This document shows positions 33,770-43,316 of a stretch of DNA of 64,000 nt, piece by piece (positions within the stretch are counted from its first letter, which is position 1; each line of letters begins with the position of its first letter). The stretch is taken from positions 45,788 to 109,787 of the forward strand of contig JAJYLX010000004.1 of the NCBI GenBank assembly GCA_021787495.1, in the 5' to 3' direction. A program made the translations under genes and the position numbers. A model generated the notes under the pieces. The model had not been told where the DNA came from. It made no database searches and saw only the letters and a program-made list of their open reading frames with translations. This DNA comes from Microcaldota archaeon (GTDB taxonomy: Archaea; Micrarchaeota; Micrarchaeia; Micrarchaeales; Micrarchaeaceae).

Positions 33770-34555
33770 CTACTTCTTCAGCTTCCTCAGGCCCTCCTCC
33801 TTCGTGACCTCGGCGAAGAGCTTGGCGGCCTTCGCCGCGTTGCCGCCTTCGAAGGCCGTACCGACCTGCACTATGTCGGCCCCGCTCCTGTACACGTCGG
33901 ACAATTCCTTCGTGGTCGTTATTCCGCCGGCGACTATGTACGGGACGGTTATCGCCGACTTGACGCTGCGTATCAGCTCGTTCGGTATCGGCCCGTAGTT
34001 GAATAGCCTAGGGTTCGACCCGGTGTCCGTGAGTATGAACCTGTTTCCGAGGTACTCGCCCGCCATGGCGAGCGCGGCCGCTATCTTCGGCTTCTCCCTC
34101 GGCACGAGGTTGACGTCCCCGACCCAGCCGACCGTGCCGCCCGGGTGCACGACCATGTATCCGACTGGAAGCGGCTCGATGCCGAGCTTCTTTATCAGAG
34201 GGGCGGCGAGCATCTGCGCCTGCGTTATCCAGTACGGGTTGCGCGCGTTCAGCAGGCTCATGAAGTACACCGCATCCGCATACCTGGTGAGCGTCGCGAT
34301 GTTCCCGGGGAAGAGTATGACCGGTATGTCTGACAGGTCGCGCACGCCTTCGGTGACCTCATCGAGCATGCCGCCCTGAGCGCCTATGCTGCCGCCTACC
34401 AGTATGACGTCGGTGCCGCCATTTATGCATGCGTGCGCCGTCTTGACCGCCTCATCGGTCGACCTGTAGTCGTCCGGGTCTATCAGCGTGAACATCATAG
34501 CGCCCTTCGACTCAAGGGTCTCGTTTATGTAGGTCTCGATTTTTCCCTTCTTCAT
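33770..34555 (-). CDS. Geranylgeranylglyceryl phosphate synthase
   Basis: A TIM-barrel prenyltransferase that forms the first ether bond of archaeal lipids from sn-glycerol-1-phosphate and GGPP. Diagnostic sequence: FTLIDPDDY near the N-terminus, VILVGGSIGAQGG, VILFPGNIATLTRYADAVYFMSLLN, YMVVHPGGTVGWVGDVNLVPR, then VAGGITTTKEL and GADIVQVGTAFEG. The 261-residue size is typical. The start is ATG 34555; GTG 34564 is an alternative. It is in an operon with an SDR protein upstream. Confidence 0.95.
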   Translation of the reverse strand: MKKGKIETYINETLESKGAMMFTLIDPDDYRSTDEAVKTAHACINGGTDVILVGGSIGAQGGMLDEVTEGVRDLSDIPVILFPGNIATLTRYADAVYFMSLLNARNPYWITQAQMLAAPLIKKLGIEPLPVGYMVVHPGGTVGWVGDVNLVPREKPKIAAALAMAGEYLGNRFILTDTGSNPRLFNYGPIPNELIRSVKSAITVPYIVAGGITTTKELSDVYRSGADIVQVGTAFEGGNAAKAAKLFAEVTKEEGLRKLKK

Positions 34556-34570
34556 CTGAATCACTTAGCG

Positions 34571-35563
34571 TCATTCGCGGCAGCGGCCTATCATCGCGAC
34601 GCCCTCCCTCTCTATCCTTGCCTTCGGGGAGAAGCCGAGCTCGCGCCTTATCTTCCTCGTGTCGACGACCCTGTTGCTTATCAGGAAGTCGAACTCGTCC
34701 GCGTTTATCTTCTTCGAATACCTCGCTATCCTGGCGAGTATCGGGTGCATCGAGTCAGTTATTCGCGACGCGCCCATGTGCTTCGCGGCCAGGGAGAAGA
34801 GCTTCCTCTGCGTGTGCGGGACCCCGTCCGTCAGGTTGTAGACCTGGTTGCGCGCTTCCTTCCTCTTCATCGCGAGCACCATCGCCTCGACGGCGTCATG
34901 CACCTCTATGAGCGTGAGGTGATTCTCGCCGTTGCCTATGTAGCGCATCTCTCCCTTCCTGATTAGGTGGAAGATCCTGCAGAACGACGGGCGCTCGTAC
35001 CCCTCGCCGTATATGGTGCCGAGGCGCAGCGACGTGTACCATATGTTAGGGTTCGCCATGCAGTATGACTGTATGACCTGCTCCGCTATGTACTTGCTCC
35101 TGGCGTACGGGGTCTTGGGCCTGACCTCCGAGCTTTCGTTCAATACCTCCTTCCTTCCGTAGCCGTATACGCTTACCGAGCTCGCGAACATAAAGTGCAT
35201 CGGCATCTTCGGGTTGGCCTCAGCCATGCAGGAGAGGAGGTTCTCCGTGGCCATGACATTGACCTTCATCAGCGTGTCGACGCTGTTCTTGTAGTTGTAC
35301 ACCGCGGCAGCGATGTGGAAGACGTTGTCGGCGCCCCTGCACGCCTCGAGCAGCGTTGACCTGTCCTTCGGAGAGGGAAGCGTCAGGTCGGACACGTACG
35401 GACGCACGCCTGCAGGTATGCCCCTCCACTCACCGGCGTTCTTCGGGTTGAGGTGCAGAGAGGCCCTCACCTCGTGGCCCTCGGCCACGAGGCGCTTGGC
35501 GAGCTCCGCCCCGAGTGCGCTTGACGCACCGGTTATCAGGTCCACGGTTTTCTTACCTGGCAT
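34571..35563 (-). CDS. Extended SDR: NAD-dependent epimerase/dehydratase or reductase
   Basis: A 330-residue extended short-chain dehydrogenase. The Rossmann loop reads LITGASSALGAELAKRLV, the catalytic Tyr-Lys pair is in TPYARSKYIAEQV, with upstream Ser in FASSVSVYGYG, and LRLGTIYGEGYER follows. The substrate could be a nucleotide sugar or a steroid/flavonoid-like ketone; the fold does not decide. It lies between a ProDH-like gene (11-bp overlap) and GGGP synthase, which might point to membrane-lipid or glycolipid synthesis. Confidence 0.88.
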   Translation of the reverse strand: MPGKKTVDLITGASSALGAELAKRLVAEGHEVRASLHLNPKNAGEWRGIPAGVRPYVSDLTLPSPKDRSTLLEACRGADNVFHIAAAVYNYKNSVDTLMKVNVMATENLLSCMAEANPKMPMHFMFASSVSVYGYGRKEVLNESSEVRPKTPYARSKYIAEQVIQSYCMANPNIWYTSLRLGTIYGEGYERPSFCRIFHLIRKGEMRYIGNGENHLTLIEVHDAVEAMVLAMKRKEARNQVYNLTDGVPHTQRKLFSLAAKHMGASRITDSMHPILARIARYSKKINADEFDFLISNRVVDTRKIRRELGFSPKARIEREGVAMIGRCRE

Positions 35564-36419
35564 AGGAGCCACTCGCCTCGCCGTTGAGGATGCCTATCGC
35601 TATGCCGCGTATGCGGCCCTCGGTGAGGCGGTTGATCGCATACGGGATCCAATCCTTGCCGTAAGGCACATATACCCCCATGTTGAGCCTCTTCTTGGCG
35701 AACCTCTTCAGCCATTTGCTGCTGCAGCCTAATGGCAATTCAACTATTAAATTGCTTTTGGGGATGGACGCCCTGCTTGCCACGGTGTAGAGCGTCTTCT
35801 CGTCGTTCTCCAGTATGTAGACGCTGTTCGCCCTGCCGAGCTTCCTCGCGTAGCTGGTGTACAGCTCCACGGGGTCGTGCGGCTTCGCCTTCGAGTAGCC
35901 GTAGGAGTGCGCCGTCAGCTTGAGCATGCTGCCCTTCTTGGGGAGGCCCCTGATTATCTCCGATATGTGGGCGCTCCTCAATGGCAATTCTATGCCCGTG
36001 TTCGTGAAAGTCTCATGGTAGGAGCTGTAGGCGTCGAGGAGGCTGCCGGTGTCGACCGCGCTCTCGTGCTCCAGCCAGGCACGGACGCCCGACTTGTTAG
36101 CCACGGATAGCAGCTCCTCGAGGCCCTTGTTCGCCATGCCTTCCGATACGTTGAACCCGAGCTGGCTCAGCCTGACCGAAATCCCCGAATTGAGGTTCAG
36201 CCTTGACACCTGCTTAGTCAGCTGCATGTAGGAATTCAGGTTGTAGCGCGCCTTGACGCTGTCGCGCACGTGGTCGTTCAGGAATGTAATGGTGCTGCTC
36301 ATGCCCTTGGAGTTCAGCTCCTTCGTCGTATCCAGGGCGGAGTTCAGAGTCGCCCCGGCTATCCTCTTCCTGACGAACTTGAATACGAGCCTCTTTATGA
36401 AGGTCTGCTCCTCGGGCAC
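35553..36419 (-). CDS. Proline dehydrogenase-family protein, GTG start
   Basis: A 288-residue TIM-barrel flavoprotein of the ProDH/PutA family. Visible family sequence includes KRIAGATLNSALDTTKELNS, AWLEHESAVDTGSLLDAY, and the C-terminal block MGVYVPYGKDWIPYAINRL, which matches the family's conserved proline-binding YVPYG-W-PY motif. It could oxidise proline to pyrroline-5-carboxylate at the membrane. The expected downstream P5C dehydrogenase is not in the window. A TATA (CAATAAATACTT, about 36495-36506 minus) drives this first gene of the operon. Confidence 0.87.
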   Translation of the reverse strand: MPEEQTFIKRLVFKFVRKRIAGATLNSALDTTKELNSKGMSSTITFLNDHVRDSVKARYNLNSYMQLTKQVSRLNLNSGISVRLSQLGFNVSEGMANKGLEELLSVANKSGVRAWLEHESAVDTGSLLDAYSSYHETFTNTGIELPLRSAHISEIIRGLPKKGSMLKLTAHSYGYSKAKPHDPVELYTSYARKLGRANSVYILENDEKTLYTVASRASIPKSNLIVELPLGCSSKWLKRFAKKRLNMGVYVPYGKDWIPYAINRLTEGRIRGIAIGILNGEASGSYAR

Positions 36420-36554
36420 TCAATCACCGGCTGCCTACGTAAACAGGTGCGGCAGACACCCTAAGCCCAAAACCATAGATAAACATGAATGGGTAAGTAT
36501 TTATTGCTTGTTGGGCCGTTAGGATAGAACCGGCACTACGGCGTGCTTCCGTTG

Positions 36555-38378
36555 TCATATTATCGACACGACCCACGCAGCCGCAAGGAACCCGACGATG
36601 ATTATCGTCGGCACCATGACCCTCGCCAAGGCGCTGACCGAATCCAGCACGGCGAAGATGCGTTCCCTCGAGTTGCGACCCCAGACCATGAACCTCTTCA
36701 TCTGGGTCTCGGTGTACGACACTGGCACCTCGTCGACGTCGGCTATCGCCTTGCCCATGCACTCGTCTATTTTCTTCTTCAGATCGCTGAATGTCGTTTG
36801 CCTTCCCAAAACGTTGCTCGCGTTCATGCTGATCGAGTTCACGGCGTGCGTGTCAGTGGTATAGACTTCGCATTCGATATTGTACTTACCGTGCACGTAA
36901 TCCACTATCTGCCTCCTCAGCGATGGCATCATGTTGTTCGCGTTGAACTGCAGCATTGCATAGCTGAAGCTGTTGAGCCTGAAGAGCGCGACATTGAGGT
37001 TGCCGCGCGCTATGTCCCTCCTATTGCGCAGCGAAGAATAGAGGTCGGCGCTGCCTACGCCGAGCTTGACGGTCTTCGATGAGTGCAGCTTCTTCATGCG
37101 CTTTATCGCCTCCGCGTACTCGTTCATGCATTTCGAGTTGAACTTGACGCCGTCCAGCTCGTCGCTGGAGGCGCTCTCATATCTCGAGTTGTGCGCGTCT
37201 ATCAGCACGACGTTCCCTCTTCCCTGCTCGAGCATGCGCCTGAAGAGTACGGCCGATTCCGGGGCTATGTCCTCGGTGACTCTCGGCGCCCTTGTGAACG
37301 TGACGAGCGAGGTCCTGCCGAATGAGAGCTCCGTGACCGTAGAGCTGCCGTATCTGCCTACGGAATATGACATCGCGTAGCGCTTCGGCCTTGCCGATTT
37401 GACAAGCTCATCGAGCGCCCTCTTCAGCTTGGCGGACTGGCCCGCTGACACAGGGTTGAAGTCCTCGTTGACCGCGGTGTGCATCACGAATGTGGTGGTC
37501 CTATGCTTGGCGTTGCCGTACCTCTCGATCGTGTAGGGGAAGCTGCTGCCCCCTATGTTGCCCATGACGCCGTAGTGCAGCATCGGCACCAGGAAGACCG
37601 CCTTCTCGGCCTTCTTGCCGAACGTTATGGCCTGCACGGGTATGTCCTCGGGGATGCCGTAGTTGGTCGTGAACGGCTTGTAGGAGTTGATCCCGAAGAG
37701 CCACTCCTGTATGACCGCCGAGAAGAAGTCGAAGGCGTTGAACCCAAGGGTCTTCTTCACGGGGTTGTTGAACACGTACATTATCGCGTATATGACCAAG
37801 CCGAAGATGAATATGCCGGCATAGAGCTTGACGAGCAGTATGTTCACGGGCACGTCCGATGAGAAGATGAAGCTGCTTGACGCAAGGTAGAAGAGCACGA
37901 AGAGCGTTGGCTGGAGCAGCGCGAGCAGCGCGCTCTTTCTTGCGCCAGCGGATATTATGCGCTCGGTAAAGAACCACCACCCGAAGATGCTTGCCGCCCC
38001 GACTACTATCATTATGACGCCTATCGCGGCGCCGAAGAAGTGGTAGAGTATGCTGCTGGCGAGGAGTATGACGGAGAACGCCATGCCCCCTATGAACGAC
38101 ATGAAGAGCAGGTGCTTAATCATCATCTTCCTGGTGGCGAGTTTGACGAAGAACGTTGTGAGCATCGTGGGCGTTATCACTATGAGCATGCAGACTATCA
38201 ACCCGCTCACTATGATGTACGTCGGGTCGGTGTACAGCAGATTGAAGTGCAGTATCGTGACCGAGGCCATGCTGAGCAGCAGCGAGACCACGACCAGTAT
38301 ACCTATCATAGCCCAGATGCCCGGCAGTTTCCTCTCGAAATACCTGCTGTAGTCCAGAACCGACTCCCTGTTTCCCAT
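36555..38378 (-). CDS. DUF2070 family membrane protein
   Basis: An archaeal-specific membrane protein of 607 residues. About seven hydrophobic helices fill the N-terminal 210 residues. A large soluble domain follows with the family's GNVVLIDAHNSRYESASS motif and TTDTHAVNSISMNA near residue 520, and a final transmembrane helix (VPTIIIVGFLAAAWVVSII) closes the chain. Its function is unknown; the DAHN and TDTH motifs recall the metal-binding residues of phosphoesterase-like proteins, but this is speculative. The next gene (cis-prenyltransferase) starts upstream on the same strand with a 15-bp gap. Confidence 0.9.
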   Translation of the reverse strand: MGNRESVLDYSRYFERKLPGIWAMIGILVVVSLLLSMASVTILHFNLLYTDPTYIIVSGLIVCMLIVITPTMLTTFFVKLATRKMMIKHLLFMSFIGGMAFSVILLASSILYHFFGAAIGVIMIVVGAASIFGWWFFTERIISAGARKSALLALLQPTLFVLFYLASSSFIFSSDVPVNILLVKLYAGIFIFGLVIYAIMYVFNNPVKKTLGFNAFDFFSAVIQEWLFGINSYKPFTTNYGIPEDIPVQAITFGKKAEKAVFLVPMLHYGVMGNIGGSSFPYTIERYGNAKHRTTTFVMHTAVNEDFNPVSAGQSAKLKRALDELVKSARPKRYAMSYSVGRYGSSTVTELSFGRTSLVTFTRAPRVTEDIAPESAVLFRRMLEQGRGNVVLIDAHNSRYESASSDELDGVKFNSKCMNEYAEAIKRMKKLHSSKTVKLGVGSADLYSSLRNRRDIARGNLNVALFRLNSFSYAMLQFNANNMMPSLRRQIVDYVHGKYNIECEVYTTDTHAVNSISMNASNVLGRQTTFSDLKKKIDECMGKAIADVDEVPVSYTETQMKRFMVWGRNSRERIFAVLDSVSALARVMVPTIIIVGFLAAAWVVSII

Positions 38379-38393
38379 CTTAACACGACTGAC

Positions 38394-39109
38394 TTACTTC
38401 CCGAACCTCCTTTCCCTGCATGAGAATGAGGCTATCGCCCTCCTGAGGTCGGACCTTCCGAAGCTGGGCCAGTACTTCTTGGAGAAGTAGAGCTCGGAAT
38501 ATGCGCCCTGCCACGGGAGCAACCCAGACAGCCGCATTTCGCCCGAAGTCCTTATTATCATGTCAACATCAGGCAGGGTGGAGCTCTGCAGATTGCTGCG
38601 TATGTCATCATGGCTTATGCGCCCGCCCTTCCTCGAGGCCCTGTTGACCGCGTAGATGATGTCGTCGCGGCCGCCATAACCGATAAGTATGTTGATGAAG
38701 AAACTGTGGTACGCCCTGGTGCGCTCCTCGAGCTCGCTGAGTGCCGAGCGAAGCCTCTTCGGCAGTATGCGCGTGTTGCCAACAATGCAGACACGTGCAT
38801 CGTTGTCCTTCAGTATCTTGAGGACCGCTGGATCCCTCGCGGCCCTTCCGAACAGGTTGTACAGGGTCGCAAGCTCAACCCTGCTCCTGCTCTTAATGTT
38901 GTCCGTTGAGAGCACCCAGATGGATATTGTCTTGACGCCGAAGTTCTTGGCCCAAATGCTGACATCGATGAATTTCTTTATGCCAGAGTTGTACCCATTG
39001 AACAAGTTCAGCCTGTTCTCCTTCGACCAGCGCCTATTGCCGTCAGGTATTATTGCAATGTGCTCCGGCGGATGGGCAAACTTCTTGACCTTCGCTATCT
39101 ACTCACCAT
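38394..39109 (-). CDS. uppS: cis-Prenyltransferase (UPP synthase-like), apparent 5' frameshift
   Basis: Synthesises long-chain polyprenyl diphosphates used as glycan carriers. From 39005 the frame reads FNGYNSGIKKF, later ISIWVLST, FFINILIGYGGRDDIIYAV, DVDMIIRTSGEMRLSGLLPWQGAYSELYF. The essential DGN motif lies upstream of any usable start: EHIAIIPDGNRRW is encoded at about 39030-39070, and the same frame closes at a TAG near 39100. An ATG at 39109, well placed after a TATA (GCTTTAAATAGGC, 39151-39163), encodes MVSR in the +1 frame. One missing A at about 39098 would fuse them. A TTG at 39005 alone would lose the active site. Confidence 0.8.
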
Positions 39110-39224
39110 GAAGGCTGTCGCCATTAGCTCAATCTGCTTTAAATTGAAGCCTATTTAAAGCATTCTAATGAATCGCATTTAAACCTATTTATATGTTCAT
39201 GCGGAAATATTCAGGGGTGGCCGC

Positions 39225-40445
39225 ATGGAGGGTTCCGCTGTGCTGTACGAGCCGAGGAGGCTGGACGACATAATAGGCAACAGGGACTCCGTGGCGGCGC
39301 TCAGGCTCTTCGCGGAGGCCGTGAACTCTGGCCACAAAAGGAAGCCTATAATGCTCTTCGGCCCGCCCGGGACTGGAAAGAGCGCCTCCATCTACGCGCT
39401 GGCGGGCGAGTGTGGATGGGAGATAGTCGAGCTGAGCGCGAGCGAGTACAGGGACAGCGACACGATAGACAGGGTGCTGATGCCGGCTGCCACTTCGAAC
39501 AACGTCTTCGGCAAGAAGAACCTAATCCTGCTCGATGAAATAGACGAGCTAGCCTCTAGGTTCGACAGCGGCGCGGCGTCGTCGCTCTCAAAGCTGATAG
39601 AGAGGTCGAGGAACCCGATAGCGTTCGTCGCGAACGATTACTGGGACAGGCGGATCTCGTTCCTGAGGAACGCGGTCGACAAAATAGAGTTCAGAAGGGT
39701 GGACTCGCCGTCGATTATATCGCTACTTGAGAAGGTCGCCCGGGAGAACGGCATCGCCGTCGACATGGACACGCTGACCGCAATAACCAGGAGGGCGAAC
39801 GGGGACGTAAGGAGCGCGCTGAACGACCTCTTCGCGTTCGTCGGGGGCGGAGAGAAGGAGGAGATAATGCACTCAATAGGGCAGCGCGACGTGAAGAGGG
39901 ATGTCTTCGAGACTCTCGACAGAATATTCTATTCCAACACGCTCGCCGCGCCGCTCGGGGCCGCCGCCAATTGCGACGTCGACAAGGACATGCTGATGCG
40001 CTGGATAGAGGAGAACATCGCGAGGAGGTACAGGAAGGCCCAGGACATGCAGGCCGCGTTCGAGAGCCTGTCGGACGCGACAATCTACTCGTCGAGGGCG
40101 AGCGTCTCGCAGCAGTACGGGCTGTGGAGGTATATGAACGCGATGCTCTCCTCAGGGGTCGCACTCGCCAAAACTGACTACCCCGACAACCGCGAGCGCT
40201 ACAGCTTCCCGAAGCTGGTCATCGACCTTAGCCGTGCGAAGGAGCGCAAGGCATCTGAGCTTGCCATAGCGGAGAAGCTGCAGAGGAAGGTGCACTCGAA
40301 CGTGCGCGAGATACGCGGAACGGTGCTCCCGCTCATATCGTCCATGATAGCTGCATCGCAGAAGTCCAATGAGGGCGGCGCCGCGGAGTTCCTCGAAAAC
40401 ATGTACGGCCTGGACAAGAAGGAGATAAAGGCGCTGGCAGGATAA
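39225..40445 (+). CDS. rfcL: Replication factor C large subunit
   Basis: The 406-residue large subunit of the archaeal clamp loader that opens PCNA. Walker A GPPGTGKSASIYALA, Walker B LILLDEIDELAS, sensor 2 region RRANGDVRSALNDLF. The arginine-finger region typical of small subunits is modified, as normal for RfcL. The C-terminal part lacks an obvious long acidic/basic tail and PIP-box. The TATA CCTATTTATATG (39184-39198) is well placed. It is divergent from uppS. The small subunit is at 61972. Confidence 0.95.
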   Translation: MEGSAVLYEPRRLDDIIGNRDSVAALRLFAEAVNSGHKRKPIMLFGPPGTGKSASIYALAGECGWEIVELSASEYRDSDTIDRVLMPAATSNNVFGKKNLILLDEIDELASRFDSGAASSLSKLIERSRNPIAFVANDYWDRRISFLRNAVDKIEFRRVDSPSIISLLEKVARENGIAVDMDTLTAITRRANGDVRSALNDLFAFVGGGEKEEIMHSIGQRDVKRDVFETLDRIFYSNTLAAPLGAAANCDVDKDMLMRWIEENIARRYRKAQDMQAAFESLSDATIYSSRASVSQQYGLWRYMNAMLSSGVALAKTDYPDNRERYSFPKLVIDLSRAKERKASELAIAEKLQRKVHSNVREIRGTVLPLISSMIAASQKSNEGGAAEFLENMYGLDKKEIKALAG

Positions 40446-40520
40446 CGGCCCCGCACATGCTCGTCGTGCGGCCTAGGGCTATAGATACCTTTATCTATTT
40501 AGACCGACGGATTAACGCCC

Positions 40521-41156
40521 ATGGGGACATCAACCAGAAACAGCGAAAGGGCTAACGGGATGGAAAGTATGACGGTAACCAGCATAAGGCGCAGCGGCGT
40601 CCATGCTTTCCTAGGAAGGCTCACCGACCCGAATACGTTCAGGGGCCCTATGATCTCGGGCTACGAGGTAGATGGTGCCACCATCACCGGGCTTGGGGTA
40701 AGAATCTCTGGGACCAGTTTCACCACAAGGCCCACCCTGTTAAGGGGAAGGCAGTCAAAGTCCCTTTATGCCAGCACTAACGCGATGGAGGACAGCACGA
40801 CCCCTATCAGCAGCCATCTCTGCATCAAGATTGACGTCCTCCGCGAGGTTGGCGAGATCTTCGGAGCTGAGGGGCCGCTCATTGTCGATGAGGCGTACAG
40901 GAACAGGGGCCTCGAGGAGGCGATGATCGCTGGTCACGCCTTCTGGGGTTTCAGGAACGGGGCGGAAAACATCTATGTCCCGGACATCATAGGATATGAC
41001 GTGCTGGAATCGTTCCAGTCGCCGCAATGGTCCGAGGGCGAGCATGACATCGGGATGATCATCCATGGGCACCAGTCTGCACCTGACGCGCGGAGACATA
41101 ATCAAGCTGGAGAAATTCGTGCTGAGAAGAGCAGGCCGCGCCGCAGAACCTGTTGA
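40521..41156 (+). CDS. Hypothetical protein (211 aa)
   Basis: Unrecognised. The N-terminal half is rich in Thr, Ser and Gly with alternating beta-like sequence; the middle (LCIKIDVLREVGEIFGAEG, then VPDIIGYDVLESFQSPQW) looks globular; the end is basic (EKSRPRRRTC). No signal peptide or membrane span. A TATA box (ATACCTTTATCTATTT, about 40484-40500) lies 25-35 bp upstream of the ATG. A strong hairpin at 41261-41287 separates it from the convergent small gene. Confidence 0.65.
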   Translation: MGTSTRNSERANGMESMTVTSIRRSGVHAFLGRLTDPNTFRGPMISGYEVDGATITGLGVRISGTSFTTRPTLLRGRQSKSLYASTNAMEDSTTPISSHLCIKIDVLREVGEIFGAEGPLIVDEAYRNRGLEEAMIAGHAFWGFRNGAENIYVPDIIGYDVLESFQSPQWSEGEHDIGMIIHGHQSAPDARRHNQAGEIRAEKSRPRRRTC

Positions 41157-41260
41157 ACGCCGCAAGGAATAAGGATGCCTTCCATAGGCATTGACGGGAA
41201 GCGCGGCCTATGCTAGACGTCCCTAAAAGCCTGAGGGTCGCAGCTCTCCGTGCGGGTGGG

Positions 41261-41287
41261 CGCGGGGCGCAATATCGACGCCCCGCG
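41261..41287. terminator. Strong GC hairpin between convergent genes
   Basis: CGCGGGGCG (41261-41269) pairs perfectly with CGCCCCGCG (41279-41287) around a 9-base loop. It stands between the stops of genes at 41156 and 41296, so a bidirectional transcript end is likely. The 139-bp gap holds nothing else recognisable. Confidence 0.5.
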
Positions 41288-41295
41288 GTCCGCCC

Positions 41296-41571
41296 TCACC
41301 ACCTGTTCTCCTGTGCCGCGATCAGCAGCGCCGACGCTCCGATGTCCTTCATCTTCATCTTCTTTGCATAGCGCTTGGCAGTGCAGAGGCTGTCGACCAG
41401 CTTCTCGGCCAGTATCACCTTCACGGCCACGTCGATGCCCCCTATCTTCCCGCCCATCTCCGCCGCGTCGTATACGCTGCCCAGGTCGGTTCTGTTGAGC
41501 ACTTCGAGTGCCCTTTTTCTCATCCTTTCCAACCCGTCGCGTCCCGCTCTCGCTCTGGTTATTCCATCCAT
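41296..41571 (-). CDS. Small hypothetical helical protein (91 aa)
   Basis: A 91-residue basic, helical protein (VKVILAEKLVDSLCTAKRYAKKMKMKDIG in its middle, given here across two helices). I do not recognise the family; a nucleic-acid or protein-binding role is only a guess from composition. A minus-strand TATA (GTATAAATATTT, near 41620-41632) and a purine-rich GGAGGTGAGAAAGG leader upstream support it as a real gene. Confidence 0.6.
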   Translation of the reverse strand: MDGITRARAGRDGLERMRKRALEVLNRTDLGSVYDAAEMGGKIGGIDVAVKVILAEKLVDSLCTAKRYAKKMKMKDIGASALLIAAQENRW

Positions 41572-41761
41572 TCCCCCACCCGCGTCCCTTTCTCACCTCC
41601 AATAATGATTGCGGAAAGGAAATATTTATACTTAGCCATAGTGCGCTGATGTAGAGCGTTTAACGGAACTTTCTAACTACTTCTTCGCCGGCCGTCGCAC
41701 ATCCGCTGTCCAGAAAGGGTTAAATACTTGAAAAGGCAAAGACTATCAAGCGGGTGAAAGC

Positions 41762-42073
41762 ATGCCGGAGGAAGCACAACCGATCACGTCTGTACATGGC
41801 AAGGCCGAGAACATAGTGTACATAGGCAAAAAACCTACGATGAACTACGTCCTTGCGGTGGTCACTCAGTTCAACAGCGGCATGGACGAAGTCTCGATCA
41901 AGGCTAGGGGCAATGCCATCTCCAGGGCAGTAGACGTCAAGGAGATAGTGATGAACAGGTTCCTGCTCAACCTCAGGGAGAAGTCGATAAGGACCTCGAG
42001 TGAGGAGCTGGTCAACGAGGACGGCACGAAGTCCAAGGTCAGCGCCATACAGATAACGCTTATGAAGGGATGA
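41762..42073 (+). CDS. alba: DNA/RNA-binding protein Alba
   Basis: A 103-residue chromatin/RNA-binding protein. The Alba fold is clear: [18 protein letters not shown] at the first strand/helix, [21 protein letters not shown] with the conserved lysine/arginine-binding loop, and [11 protein letters not shown] at the end. It coats DNA as dimers and also binds RNA. A TATA (GGGTTAAATACTTG, about 41718-41731) lies about 35 bp before the ATG. It is followed by the EEP-family gene after 53 bp. Confidence 0.96.
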   Translation: MPEEAQPITSVHGKAENIVYIGKKPTMNYVLAVVTQFNSGMDEVSIKARGNAISRAVDVKEIVMNRFLLNLREKSIRTSSEELVNEDGTKSKVSAIQITLMKG

Positions 42074-42126
42074 GGGCGCCACGTTGAGGCTGTCCGTAAG
42101 GAGGAGATTCCGGCATATATGATTCC

Positions 42127-42876
42127 GTGAGACTGATAACACTCAACACATGGGGAGGTAGAGTCTTACCAGAGCTCATGCGCTTCCTCTCTAGGTGGTC
42201 GGCTGACACTGACGTCTTCTGCCTGCAGGAGGTACCGGATTTCGACGATGGCAGGGCCGGGAAATGGAATCTGGAGCCTGACATGTCGCCCGACCTTTAC
42301 CATAAGATAAAGGGCGCGCTGCCGGGGTTCTTACCCAGCCTGTCCGATGCATACGACGATGGCGGCAACAGGCTGGCGGCGTTCGTGAGGCGTGAGCTGC
42401 GGCCCGCCACCAGGAGTACACTGACCGTACACAGCGCCATCCAGGTCCCCGCCGGAGGCGCCCTTTACCTCAGGAGCTCGCTCATGCAATCGGTAACTCT
42501 TTCTAGCAAAGGACGCGAATACAGTGTATACAACGTCCATGGGTTGTGGCAGCGCGGAAAGAAGGACACGCCGGAAAGGGTTCTGCAGTCCAGGAACATC
42601 GTAGATTCCATAGGAGGGCGCAGTCGCGCAATCCTGTGCGGCGATTTCAACCTCGACCCCGAAACTGAAAGCATTGGAATCCTGGAGAAAGCGGGCCTGA
42701 GGAACCTCATCGCGGAATTCGGGATAAAGTCGACGCGGAGCAATAGGTACCCCGCGCACAAGCCAAGTCGCTTCGCCGACTACGTGTTCGCGTCCAGGGA
42801 AATCGAGGTTGACGGCTTCGAAGCTGTGGATGAGGAGGTTTCCGACCACCTCCCGCTCTGCCTGGACTTCGATTAG
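42127..42876 (+). CDS. Endonuclease/exonuclease/phosphatase family protein, GTG start
   Basis: A 249-residue EEP-superfamily metallo-hydrolase. The conserved stations are present: LITLNTWGG (Asn), DVFCLQEVPD (Glu), YNVHG, AILCGDFNLDPET (Asp-Asn) and VSDHLPLCLDFD (catalytic His). No signal peptide. It could act on DNA abasic sites, RNA or phospholipids; the family includes ExoIII and sphingomyelinase-like enzymes and this member is closer to the latter, short type. The GTG start at 42127 gives the first beta strand directly. Confidence 0.88.
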   Translation: MRLITLNTWGGRVLPELMRFLSRWSADTDVFCLQEVPDFDDGRAGKWNLEPDMSPDLYHKIKGALPGFLPSLSDAYDDGGNRLAAFVRRELRPATRSTLTVHSAIQVPAGGALYLRSSLMQSVTLSSKGREYSVYNVHGLWQRGKKDTPERVLQSRNIVDSIGGRSRAILCGDFNLDPETESIGILEKAGLRNLIAEFGIKSTRSNRYPAHKPSRFADYVFASREIEVDGFEAVDEEVSDHLPLCLDFD

Positions 42877-42921
42877 CGCGGCGCTGCCGCTTCAGCCTGG
42901 CGGCCAGCGGCGTCTTATTTA

Positions 42922-43188
42922 TCAGCGCCAAGACCTGGTCGAGGGCACCCCAGGCACCAGGAACGATTCCGATGACATGAAGCCGACGGCGAACGTTATC
43001 GAGTACTGCACCATGTCCTCGGGCTGGCCCTCCCTCGTGGCCTTCCTCACGTCCACCGACTTGACCTTGCCGTATGGTATGTACCTGCTCGTGTAGCCCT
43101 CTGTGCCGGGGGCGGCCTCGGCGTACGAGACAATCTGCCTGTGGTCCGTGTTCACGTCCACCACGATGTCCTCCCAATGCTTCATCAT
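42922..43188 (-). CDS. Small hypothetical protein (88 aa)
   Basis: An ORF between two plus-strand genes, with plausible protein composition (MKHWEDIVVDVNTDHRQIV onward and VQYSITFAVGFMS near the end). A minus-strand TATA-like element (CAATAAAAGGATT, about 43275-43287) lies about 90 bp upstream. No family recognised; other frames across the segment are open too, so certainty is moderate. Confidence 0.5.
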   Translation of the reverse strand: MMKHWEDIVVDVNTDHRQIVSYAEAAPGTEGYTSRYIPYGKVKSVDVRKATREGQPEDMVQYSITFAVGFMSSESFLVPGVPSTRSWR

Positions 43189-43316
43189 CTACACGCCCTC
43201 TGCGGCCAGCACGACGGCCGCCGCCACGCCCGAATACCCGGGACAGAACAAGGCGCGCACATACGGCGGTAAGGAAATCCTTTTATTGCTGCGCGAAGAA
43301 GGTGTAGCGTGATGGC

